Assembly: GCF_923081025.1 (NCBI RefSeq)
Contig: NZ_CAKLPZ010000001.1
Location: 1-64,000, forward strand
Reading direction: 5' to 3'
Origin: Neolewinella maritima
GTDB lineage: Bacteria > Bacteroidota > Bacteroidia > Chitinophagales > Saprospiraceae
DNA length: 64,000 nucleotides
The translations under genes were made by a program, and so were the position numbers. Positions 31,271-38,597 of this stretch are shown in pieces. The first letter of the stretch is position 1, and the number at the start of each line of letters is the position of its first letter. The notes under the pieces are model-generated. The model worked only from the letters and a program-made list of their open reading frames with translations, made no database searches and was not told the DNA's origin.

Positions 31271-32206
31271 ATGCACTTTACTTCAGCACCCGATACCGCT
31301 ACGATCCATCAGCTCATCGCACGAGCGCAAGCCTACAAGCGCGATCCCTTTCCCGCCGAGGCACCGGGCCGGCACCGGACGCTCATTAACCTGTTCTTCA
31401 ATCCCAGTCTACGCACCCGCCTGAGTACCGAAAAGGCCGGCTACCAACTGGGTTTCCAGGTCATCACGATGGACATGGCCGGGGGCTGGCAGCTCGAGTT
31501 TGAGGACGGGGCGGTGATGAATCTCGAAAAGGCCGAGCACGTCCGGGAAGCCGCTGGAGTGCTGAGCCAGTACTGTGATGTACTCGCCGTACGCTCCTTT
31601 CCCGGTCTCGAAGATCGGGAGGCCGACTACGAAGACCGCATCATCACGGCCTTCAAGACCTACGCTACGGTGCCGGTGGTGAGTCTGGAATCGGCCATCC
31701 GCCACCCCCTGCAGAGCCTGGCGGATTGCGTGACCATCGCGGAGCATGCCTTGCACCTGCGTACGCGCCCTAAGGTGGTACTGACCTGGGCGCCCCACCC
31801 GCGCCGTTTGCCGCAGGCCGTAGCCAATAGTTTCGCCGAATGGATGCTGGCCTGGGGGGAGGTAGACCTGGTGATCGCCAACCCCCCGGGCTTCGACCTA
31901 GCCGAACGGTTCCGGGCGGGGACGCAGGTGCTGCACGATCAACGGGAGGCGCTGCGGGGGGCCGACTTCGTGTACGCCAAGAACTGGTCGAGCTACGACG
32001 ACTACGGCGCCACGGCCGAGCTACCCGACTGGATCGTGGATGAGGACAAAATGGCACTGACCAATAACGCGTACTTCATGCACTGCCTGCCGGTGCGGCG
32101 CAATGTAGTGGTGAGCGACGGGGTACTGAATAGCGACCGGTCGCTGGTGTTGCAACAGGCGAATAACCGGACCTGGGCGGCGCAGGCTGTGTTGGGGGTG
32201 TTGTAG
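31271..32206 (+). CDS. argF': N-acyl-L-ornithine carbamoyltransferase (ArgF' type)
   Basis: 311 residues, transcarbamylase fold. Carbamoyl-phosphate site FFNPSLRTRLS (about 42-52), HPLQSLADC (about 146-154), and VYAKNWSSYDD and MHCLPVRRNVVVSD in the second domain are the ArgF' pattern of Bacteroidota and Xanthomonas. These use acetyl- or succinyl-ornithine, not ornithine. At the discriminating position, where to my recollection the Bacteroides fragilis succinyl enzyme has Pro and the Xanthomonas acetyl enzyme Glu, this protein seems to have Ala88. Mutational work cited from memory linked Ala/Pro there to succinylornithine use, so succinyl specificity is a reasonable inference. Its TAG stop overlaps the repeat that follows. 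Confidence 0.92.
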   Translation: MHFTSAPDTATIHQLIARAQAYKRDPFPAEAPGRHRTLINLFFNPSLRTRLSTEKAGYQLGFQVITMDMAGGWQLEFEDGAVMNLEKAEHVREAAGVLSQYCDVLAVRSFPGLEDREADYEDRIITAFKTYATVPVVSLESAIRHPLQSLADCVTIAEHALHLRTRPKVVLTWAPHPRRLPQAVANSFAEWMLAWGEVDLVIANPPGFDLAERFRAGTQVLHDQREALRGADFVYAKNWSSYDDYGATAELPDWIVDEDKMALTNNAYFMHCLPVRRNVVVSDGVLNSDRSLVLQQANNRTWAAQAVLGVL

Positions 32207-32347
32207 GTTAAACACGGAGTGCACGGATTTGCTTCGCTGCTGCCTTCGGCGGTATTTCCATGGATATAACACGGATTCGTGGGTATTTGGGGAGTGTATG
32301 ATCTGTGCATAATCCGTGCCCTGAATCTGCGTAATCTGTGTTTAACC
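32206..32347. repeat. ACGGATT intergenic element, long copy
   Basis: Terminal inverted repeats GGTTAAACACGGA (32206-32218) and TCTGTGTTTAACC (32335-32347), one mismatch, enclose several ACGGATT/TCTGTGCATAATCCG words. The left end overlaps the argF' stop. The right end contains a GTG that opens the next frame, but the next gene more likely starts at 32401. Confidence 0.75.
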
Positions 32348-32400
32348 CCACGAGCAACAGCGAGCTATCGTACATTGGAAGCGACAAACCACCCGCCCCC

Positions 32401-33819
32401 ATGCCCCGTCAGCTACTAGAAACCGAACAGAAAGCCCTGGAGATCAACCTCGATCCCCGTATCTACGGCACCTTTGCCGAGATCGGTGCCGGACAGGAGG
32501 TTGCCCGCCACTTTTTTCAGGTCGGCGCGGCGGCCGGTACGATCGCCAAGACGATGAGCGCCTACGACAAGGTGTACTCCGACCAGATCTACGGCACGGA
32601 GCCCAGCGGGCGCTACGTCTGTGAGAGCCGTATCCACAAGATGATCGACCACGAATACGAACTGATGGTGGACCGGCTGCGGCACGACCGGCCCGATACC
32701 AACTTCTTCGTGTTTGCCGATACGGTGGCGGCGGTCAACTACACCCGTACGATACGCGGTAATGGCTGGCTGGGACTGCGCTTTCAGCTCACGCCGAACG
32801 GGGGGGGCAACGACCTGCTCCTACACGCCCGCATGCTGGACAACGACAACCAACTGCAGCAGCAGGCTATCGGGATACTGGGGGTGAATATGATCTACGG
32901 GGCCTACCACCTGCACAGCAAGCCGGAGGAACTGGTGGAATCACTGCTCGACGGACTCAAGGGCCGTATCGCCATCGATATGATGGTGCTGAGCGGTCCG
33001 GACTTCTCGGTCGACAACCGCCTGCTGAGCCTCTGGATGGTGAAGCATGCGCTGACGGACATCACCATGTTCGACCCCCGCGGCCGCAGCATCCACCCCA
33101 GCGAGTTCCTGTACCGTAAGGCCGTGATGGTGGTGCGGGGCAGTTTCCGCCCCACTACCCTGGTCAACGCCGATATGCTGGAGGCGGGCTACAAGCAGTT
33201 TCGCTCCGAGGAGCACATCGATCCCTCGAAGAGCTTCCTGCTCACGGAGCTTACGCTGGATAACCTACAGGGCAATAGTGAGCTCAACGAACGCGACTAC
33301 CTGCACCGGGCCACCCTGCTCAATGCGCTGGGGCAGACGGTCATCATCAGCAACTACCACCGCTACGGCGACCTGATCGAGTACCTCTCGCTGTATAAGG
33401 TGTCACCACTGGGAATCGTGGTGGGCGTCAACGACCTGCTGCAGCTGATCAGCGACAAGTACTACGCCAATCAGGACGGCCGCCTGCTGGCGGCCTTCGG
33501 GGAGATCTTTACCCGCAACGTCAAGCTGTACGTATACCCCGCCCAGCAGGAGGGGAGTGCCGACCTGATGACGGCCGAGAACGTACCGATCCCGGAGGGG
33601 GTCAAGTTCCTGTACCGTCACCTGTTGGATAGCGGGCAGATCGTGGACATCGAGGAGTACAAGGCGGAGAACCTGCACATCTACTCGCGGGAGGTGCTCA
33701 ACCTGATCCGGGACGGCGAGGACGGCTGGGAAAGCATGGTGCCCGAGCGGGTGGCTAAGCTGGTGAAGCAGGACTGTCTGTTCGGCTACCCGGCCGAGAA
33801 GCTGGAGTTCGAGTATTGA
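32401..33819 (+). CDS. Conserved protein of unknown function, 472 residues
   Basis: Start ATG 32401; the frame is open from 32338, but those codons are repeat-derived. No signal peptide or membrane segment. Noticeable stretches: DPRIYGTFAEIGAGQEVARHF (split by composition, about 18-38), TNFFVFADTVAAVNYT (about 100-115), GWLGLRFQLTPNGGG, ALGQTVIISNYHRYGDLIEYL (about 320-340) and GIVVGVNDLLQLISDKYY. Similar proteins occur widely in Bacteroidota and are variably labelled; I do not know an experimentally shown function. It is likely a cytoplasmic enzyme, separate from the arginine operon. Confidence 0.7.
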   Translation: MPRQLLETEQKALEINLDPRIYGTFAEIGAGQEVARHFFQVGAAAGTIAKTMSAYDKVYSDQIYGTEPSGRYVCESRIHKMIDHEYELMVDRLRHDRPDTNFFVFADTVAAVNYTRTIRGNGWLGLRFQLTPNGGGNDLLLHARMLDNDNQLQQQAIGILGVNMIYGAYHLHSKPEELVESLLDGLKGRIAIDMMVLSGPDFSVDNRLLSLWMVKHALTDITMFDPRGRSIHPSEFLYRKAVMVVRGSFRPTTLVNADMLEAGYKQFRSEEHIDPSKSFLLTELTLDNLQGNSELNERDYLHRATLLNALGQTVIISNYHRYGDLIEYLSLYKVSPLGIVVGVNDLLQLISDKYYANQDGRLLAAFGEIFTRNVKLYVYPAQQEGSADLMTAENVPIPEGVKFLYRHLLDSGQIVDIEEYKAENLHIYSREVLNLIRDGEDGWESMVPERVAKLVKQDCLFGYPAEKLEFEY

Positions 33820-33888
33820 GCCCGCCGGTCCAACTAAAGCGGGTGCTCGGGTGTAATTAGCCCAGGTAATAACCGCAAACTAAAAGCT

Positions 33889-34314
33889 ATGTACCCCGCC
33901 GAATTCACCGTGCCGATGGCCAAAGACCTCACTGGTTTTGGCTTCGAAGCACTCACCACCCCCGAAGAAGTAGACGCCGCCCTGGGGCAGACCGAAGGCA
34001 CCGCCCTGCTCGTGGTCAACTCCGTCTGCGGCTGCGCCGCCGCTATGGCCCGCCCCGGTGCCAAGATGGCCGTGCGCAACGAGAACCGTCCGGACCGTCT
34101 GTACACCGTATTCGCCGGCGTAGACAAAGCTGCTACGGCCCAGGCCCGCGAGCACCTGCTGCCGTACCCTCCCAGCAGCCCCAGTATCGCACTGTTTCAC
34201 GACGGTAAGCTGGTCCACTTCCTGGAGCGCCACCACATCGAGGGGCGCCCGGCCGAAGTGATCGCCCAGAACCTGAAGATGGCCTTCGATAAGTACTGCG
34301 TACCCGCCGAGTAG
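33889..34314 (+). CDS. Bacilliredoxin, BrxA/BrxB (YphP/YqiW) family
   Basis: 141 residues. VVNSVCGCAAAMARPGAKMA (about 43-62) contains the CGC motif of bacilliredoxins, which remove bacillithiol from proteins. FERHHIEGR-like FLERHHIEGRPAEVIAQNL (about 110-128) and the C-terminal YC are also typical. Bacteroidota commonly make bacillithiol, so the role is plausible. It is followed by a strong terminator. Confidence 0.93.
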   Translation: MYPAEFTVPMAKDLTGFGFEALTTPEEVDAALGQTEGTALLVVNSVCGCAAAMARPGAKMAVRNENRPDRLYTVFAGVDKAATAQAREHLLPYPPSSPSIALFHDGKLVHFLERHHIEGRPAEVIAQNLKMAFDKYCVPAE

Positions 34315-34336
34315 GTACGGGATTTGAGATTCCCTT

Positions 34337-34368
34337 AACGCCCCGTGAATACACCTTCACGGGGCGTT
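34337..34368 (+). terminator. Perfect 13-bp hairpin after the bacilliredoxin gene
   Basis: AACGCCCCGTGAA at 34337-34349 pairs perfectly with 34356-34368, loop TACACC. There is no long T-tract. Confidence 0.85.
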
Positions 34369-34408
34369 CGTGGTTATACCTGCGACTGGCCCCACAAATT
34401 CGTCTGCC

Positions 34409-34834
34409 GTGTACCACCTGATCAGCCTTATCGCCTTAATTGGATTGGCCTCCGCCGCTCCCCAGCGCATCAGCGTCGAGGTAGTGAGCTCCACCGCGGG
34501 CGGTAAGGTCTACGTAGCGGCCTACGCCAGCCAGGCCGGCTTCCAGAACGAAGACTTTATCGCCAACGCCAGCGCTTCTCTGGACGCCGCCGCCGACCGT
34601 ACCGAGCTCGCGCTACGGGTACCCGAGCGGGGCCGCTACGTCATCGCCGCCTTCCAGGATATGAACGGCAATGGCGAGCTGGACCGCAACTTCCTGGGCG
34701 TACCCACCGAGCCCTACGGCTTCGCCAAGCTGCCCCCCAGCAAGTGGCGCTCGCCTTCCTTTACCGAAGTAGCCACCGACCTAGACGACAGCGATCATTT
34801 CCGCATCGAGATGCGCCGCTGGAGTGAATACTGA
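34409..34834 (+). CDS. DUF2141-family exported protein
   Basis: 141 residues from a GTG at 34409; the longer frame from 34370 starts next to the terminator and lacks a signal. The signal peptide is YHLISLIALIGLASA. The core YVAAYASQAGFQ, RGRYVIAAFQDMNGNGELDRN and VPTEPYGFAKL is the DUF2141 pattern: a small beta-sandwich with an Asp/Asn-rich calcium-like loop. Function unknown. Confidence 0.88.
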   Translation: MYHLISLIALIGLASAAPQRISVEVVSSTAGGKVYVAAYASQAGFQNEDFIANASASLDAAADRTELALRVPERGRYVIAAFQDMNGNGELDRNFLGVPTEPYGFAKLPPSKWRSPSFTEVATDLDDSDHFRIEMRRWSEY

Positions 34835-34884
34835 GCCCTACTGACCTACATCAACCATCACTTTGCCCTGACCGTTAAGGATTT

Positions 34885-35106
34885 ATGCTCCGCAAGCTGT
34901 TCATTCTGCCGATTCGTTTTTACCAAGCCGCTATCTCACCGGTGCTGGCCCCGCGCTGTCGCTACGACCCCACCTGCTCGCACTACGCCGTAGAGGCCAT
35001 CGAGGAGTGGGGGCCCCTGAAAGGTAGCTGGCTGGCACTAAAACGGATCGGGCGCTGTCATCCCTGGGGTGGGTTTGGACCTGATCCTGTTCCCCGTAAG
35101 GATTAA
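34885..35106 (+). CDS. yidD: Membrane protein insertion efficiency factor YidD
   Basis: 73 residues. [20 protein letters not shown], then [12 protein letters not shown] and [16 protein letters not shown], is the complete YidD signature with three conserved cysteines and an amphipathic N-terminal helix. It acts with YidC and Sec at the inner membrane. It is usually near rpmH/rnpA/yidC, but here it is separate. The TAA stop is the first part of an ACGGATT repeat. Confidence 0.96.
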   Translation: MLRKLFILPIRFYQAAISPVLAPRCRYDPTCSHYAVEAIEEWGPLKGSWLALKRIGRCHPWGGFGPDPVPRKD

Positions 35107-35150
35107 CCACGGATTACGCAGATTACACACGGATTAGGGCACAGATTCTT
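35104..35150. repeat. ACGGATT intergenic element, short copy
   Basis: Starts at the yidD stop codon as TTAACCACGGATTACGCAGA, followed by TTACACACGGATTAGGGCAC and AGATTC. It shows the same left edge and word content as 7363 and 32206, but no right-hand inverted repeat. Confidence 0.65.
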
Positions 35151-35199
35151 TCGGCCTTACTTGTCGTCATACGTGGTCTTTTAAAAAAGCAACGAAAGC

Positions 35200-36381
35200 A
35201 TGCTAAAATTCATCTTACTCCTTCTACTCACTACCGCCACCCTCTCCGCCCAGGGTATTCAATTCTTCGAGGGGAGCTGGGCCGAGGCGCTGGAGCAGGC
35301 CGCCGCGGAAGACAAGCTCATTTTCGTAGATGCCTACGCCGAGTGGTGCGGACCGTGCAAGATGATGTCTGCCCGCGTGTTTCCGGACCAGGAAGTGGGG
35401 GAGTACTTCAATGCCAATTTCATCAGCGTGAAGTACGATATGGAGAAGAGTGAGTCCGAGGAGTTTCGGCAGTGGCACTCCGCCTCCGCCTATCCGACCC
35501 TGCTATTCATCAATGCGGAAAATGAGGTGGTGCACCGCCTGATCGGGGCCCGGCAGACCAAGCAGCTTCTGCGGGATGCCGCCAGTGCCCTGGCCCGTAC
35601 CGAGAAGGACCTGGACGAATTGCGGGCCGACTACGAAGCCGATAACACCGCTGAGACCGCCTACGCTTACGTGCGTGCGCTGCTCCGCGCCGAAGAAGCT
35701 CACCTGCGGGTGGCCAATGACTACCTGCGCCGGCCGGAGGTAGATTTCACCGCACCTGCGACCCTCCGCCTACTCTTACTTTCCGCCACGGAAGCGGATA
35801 GCCGACTGTTTGACCTGCTGCTGGAACACCGGGAGGCAGTAGCTGCACTGGAGGGTGGGGAAGCCGTAGATGCTCAGCTGCAGCGGGCCGTGCGCAATAC
35901 CTTCGATAAGGGGCTTGAATATCGCAGTGAGGACCTGCTGGCTACCGCGGTGGAGAAGCTGGCGCTGATAAATAGGGAGGAGGCTAAGCGCCTGGAGTCA
36001 GAAGGTGAGTTTGCGCTCGCGCTACGTGGTAATGACTATAAAGACTTCGTGAAAGCTAGCAAGAGCTACCTCAAGCATGGCGCTGCCGGAGATGCCGGGC
36101 GCCTGCGTGGGGCCTTCACGGAGATCAAAGGCTCCTCCTTCAAGGAATACAAGGAGGCTACCGACCTGGCGGCCGAGGCGCTTTCCGCTGCCGCCGAGCT
36201 ATCCCCCGAGGAGGGCTGGCGCGACTACTACCAGCTGGCCCGCTACCTGCAGGAGCGCATGCGCAACGAGCAGGCCCTCGAAGCTGCCGAGCGGTCGCTG
36301 GCCGGACTGACCAACGGACCCGCCAACTACCGCCGCGCCGTACAGGCGCTGGTCGACGAGCTGCGCGCAGCGACCAAGTAG
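35200..36381 (+). CDS. Exported thioredoxin-fold protein with long helical C-terminus
   Basis: 393 residues. The signal peptide is LKFILLLLLTTATLSAQ. The thioredoxin-like domain spans residues about 20-135, with active site YAEWCGPCKMMSARV (CGPC at about 50-53) and the cis-Pro strand SAYPTLLFINAENEV. The remaining 250 residues are Ala/Glu/Leu-rich and helical, TPR-like. It is probably a periplasmic disulfide reductase or chaperone. lgt follows 20 bp downstream with its own promoter element. Confidence 0.88.
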   Translation: MLKFILLLLLTTATLSAQGIQFFEGSWAEALEQAAAEDKLIFVDAYAEWCGPCKMMSARVFPDQEVGEYFNANFISVKYDMEKSESEEFRQWHSASAYPTLLFINAENEVVHRLIGARQTKQLLRDAASALARTEKDLDELRADYEADNTAETAYAYVRALLRAEEAHLRVANDYLRRPEVDFTAPATLRLLLLSATEADSRLFDLLLEHREAVAALEGGEAVDAQLQRAVRNTFDKGLEYRSEDLLATAVEKLALINREEAKRLESEGEFALALRGNDYKDFVKASKSYLKHGAAGDAGRLRGAFTEIKGSSFKEYKEATDLAAEALSAAAELSPEEGWRDYYQLARYLQERMRNEQALEAAERSLAGLTNGPANYRRAVQALVDELRAATK

Positions 36382-36389
36382 GCAGGGTG

Positions 36390-36397
36390 TAGTTTTG
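36390..36397 (+). promoter_or_regulatory. TAnnTTTG promoter element immediately before lgt
   Basis: TAGTTTTG followed by TGGC and then the ATG at 36402. The expected start site falls within or next to the start codon, implying a leaderless or near-leaderless lgt mRNA. Confidence 0.5.
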
Positions 36398-36401
36398 TGG
36401 C

Positions 36402-37568
36402 ATGTATCCCGACCTGTCTTACCTCCTGCACGCCCTGATCGGGACCGCCCGCGACAACGCCTTCAGCATCGTCAAGACCTTCGGGCTCTTCCTGCTGCTG
36501 GCCTTTCTGGTCGCCGCGCGGCTACTGAAGTGGGAGCTGCAACGTCGGGAACGGATCGGACAACTCACCCCCACCAAAACGCTACAGGTGCCGGGCTATA
36601 CGGTCACTACGGCGGACTATATCACTAACGGTATCCTGGGCTTCGTGCTGGGCTACAAGCTCCCCTACGCAGTGGTCAACTTCGCGGCCTGGCAGCGCGA
36701 TCCGGGTGGGGTGCTCCTGTCTACGGAGGGCTACCTGCTGACCGGTCTGCTGGGCGCGGCACTGCTCGTCGGCTACTACTACAACATCGCGCGTAAACAG
36801 GATGCCGTGGTAAATCCGGTACCGGTGGACGTGTACCCCAGTCAGCGCATCGGTCCCATCACCATGCGGGCGGCCATCGGCGGACTGCTGGGCGCCAAGC
36901 TCTTCGCCGTGATCGAGTACTGGGACCGCTTCCTGGCCAACCCCCTACAGGAGCTGTTCAGCGGCGGCGGACTAGCGATCTATGGCGGACTCATCGGCGG
37001 TTTCGTAGCCGTTTACCTCTACCTGCGCAAGCACCGCATTGCCGCCCTGCCGGTCATGGACGCGGTGGCGCCGGCCCTGATCGTAGCCTACGGAGTGGGG
37101 CGGATCGGGTGTCAGCTCAGCGGCGATGGCGACTGGGGCGTGGCCATTCCGAACGGCATCCCCGCGGGCTGGTGGCTGCCCGACTGGATGTACGGCTTCG
37201 ACTATCCCCACAACGTGCTCGGTAAGGGCGTCCCGATTCCTGGCTGTACGGCTGAGTACTGCAGTCGGCTCGCGGAGCTGCACTATCCCACGCCTTTCTA
37301 CGAGACCCTCATGGCCTTTGCGATCGGTGGCGTACTGTGGGGTCTGCGCAAGCGACTCACGGTATACCCCGGGCTACTCTTCAGCGTATACCTCTTCCTC
37401 AACGGAGTGGAGCGCTTCTTCATCGAGTACGTGCGGGTCAACGACCAATATGATGTACTGGGTCTGAGTCTCACCCAGGCACAGCTCATCGCAATCGGCT
37501 TCATGGTAGCGGGGCTCGCTGGTGGGGTGATCGCCTCACGGCAGAAACGATGGACAGCCGAGCAGTAG
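36402..37568 (+). CDS. lgt: Prolipoprotein diacylglyceryl transferase
   Basis: 388 residues, about seven membrane helices. It adds diacylglycerol to lipobox cysteines at the inner membrane. Landmarks: LFSGGGLAIYGGLIGGFVAV (about 185-204), VGRIGCQLSGDGDWG (about 233-247, the GRIGN-type substrate-binding loop), LHYPTPFYETLMAF and a late VERFFIEYVRVND. It is longer than the 260-300 residues usual in enterobacteria because of extra N-terminal and loop segments typical of Bacteroidota. It would process the SusD and other lipoproteins here. Confidence 0.94.
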   Translation: MYPDLSYLLHALIGTARDNAFSIVKTFGLFLLLAFLVAARLLKWELQRRERIGQLTPTKTLQVPGYTVTTADYITNGILGFVLGYKLPYAVVNFAAWQRDPGGVLLSTEGYLLTGLLGAALLVGYYYNIARKQDAVVNPVPVDVYPSQRIGPITMRAAIGGLLGAKLFAVIEYWDRFLANPLQELFSGGGLAIYGGLIGGFVAVYLYLRKHRIAALPVMDAVAPALIVAYGVGRIGCQLSGDGDWGVAIPNGIPAGWWLPDWMYGFDYPHNVLGKGVPIPGCTAEYCSRLAELHYPTPFYETLMAFAIGGVLWGLRKRLTVYPGLLFSVYLFLNGVERFFIEYVRVNDQYDVLGLSLTQAQLIAIGFMVAGLAGGVIASRQKRWTAEQ

Positions 37569-37572
37569 GCAG

Positions 37573-37590
37573 GGGCGGGGCCGCGGGTGC
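37573..37590 (+). repeat. GC-rich 18-mer repeat, exact intergenic copy
   Basis: GGGCGGGGCCGCGGGTGC, four bases after the lgt stop codon. It is identical at 56113 (also followed by A) and 8067. Confidence 0.75.
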
Positions 37591-37621
37591 AGAGGGAATA
37601 GCGCGCAGAAAGAAAACGCAA

Positions 37622-37652
37622 AATTGGTTGACCAATACTTGGTTAACCAATT
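37622..37652. promoter_or_regulatory. Tandem palindromic operator of the GntR regulator
   Basis: TTGGTTGACCAA (37624-37635) and TTGGTTAACCAA (37639-37650) are two 12-bp palindromes with starts 15 bp apart; the second is perfect and the first has an asymmetric centre. The form TTGGTnnACCAA fits FadR-subfamily GntR operators. It lies 25 bp before the gntR start and overlaps AT-rich promoter-like DNA (TATATGTATATTG), so autoregulation is likely. No second copy was found before susC or elsewhere by eye. Confidence 0.75.
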
Positions 37653-37676
37653 ATTCTATATGTATATTGAGCCAGC

Positions 37677-38417
37677 GTGAATAAGCCCCGCAGCAAAGCA
37701 GTAAGAATGTTAGAGAATTTCAGCGCCATTAAAGTAGAGAACCCAGTCGACATTATCATTCGACAGGTGCGGGCACTGATCACTTCGGGACAGTTGGCAC
37801 CGGGTGACCGGCTACCGGCCGAGCGCAAGATGGCCGAGCGCCTGGGCGTAAGCCGCAGCCACGTCCGCGATGCGATCCGCAAGCTAGAATTCTACGGTAT
37901 CCTCCGCACGCTACCGCAGAGTGGTACGGTGGTCGCCGGCCTGGGTATCGCTGCGCTGGAGGGCTTGATCACGGACGTCCTGCAACTGGAGGAGCGTGAC
38001 TTTGGCTCGCTGGTCGAGACCCGAATCATGCTGGAACTGCAGTGCGTGAAGCTGGCTGCCGAGCGCCGCACTACGGACGACCTCATCGAGATCGAACGGG
38101 CGCTGGGCGCATATGAGGAGAAGACGCGAAGCGGAGGCTCCGCGGTTGAGGAAGACCTGCTGTATCACCTGGCTATCGCCGATGCCAGTAAGAACAGCGT
38201 GCTGAAATCGCTGATGATGATCATTACACCAGATATTATCAGTCAGTATGTGAAGTATGCTATTTGCGGTGACCGGGCTGACTTCAAAGCGCACCACGAA
38301 CACGTAGAAATACTGCGATATATTCGCGAACAGGATACGGTAGCCGTACAAAAAGCTATGCAGCGCCACCTGAGTGATGTAGCTCAGTTCAGTAAAACAC
38401 TGAACGGACAGAACTAA
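37677..38417 (+). CDS. GntR-family (FadR subgroup, FCD domain) transcriptional regulator of the alginate locus
   Basis: 246 residues from a GTG at 37677 (ATG 37707 would give 236). The winged-helix domain LAPGDRLPAERKMAERLGVS and SRSHVRDAIRKLEFYGIL (about 40-85) is followed by an FCD ligand domain (ETRIMLELQCVKLAAERRTT; LLYHLAIADASKN; HHEHVEILRYI) whose His/Asp residues normally bind metal and an acidic ligand. Located directly before susC, it probably senses an alginate breakdown product such as KDG or DEH; the ligand is inferred. Confidence 0.9.
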   Translation: MNKPRSKAVRMLENFSAIKVENPVDIIIRQVRALITSGQLAPGDRLPAERKMAERLGVSRSHVRDAIRKLEFYGILRTLPQSGTVVAGLGIAALEGLITDVLQLEERDFGSLVETRIMLELQCVKLAAERRTTDDLIEIERALGAYEEKTRSGGSAVEEDLLYHLAIADASKNSVLKSLMMIITPDIISQYVKYAICGDRADFKAHHEHVEILRYIREQDTVAVQKAMQRHLSDVAQFSKTLNGQN

Positions 38418-38597
38418 GTCAGCATACGATCTTGTAAATTATGCTCAACGCCAGGCGAGGTAATTTCTCCCAGCACACCAAACTTATTGTTAAATTGCAA
38501 CCGATTGAATTAGAGTAGCCCCGCCGCTGCCCATCACCGGTTTGTCTGTTCTTACCCTACTATCCCACGCTATTGTCCTCACGCAAATTATGAAACA

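Noticed and set aside
32338-32400. N-terminal 21-codon extension of the conserved 472-residue protein
   Set aside because: The GTG and first codons are part of an ACGGATT repeat arm; ATG 32401 fits better.
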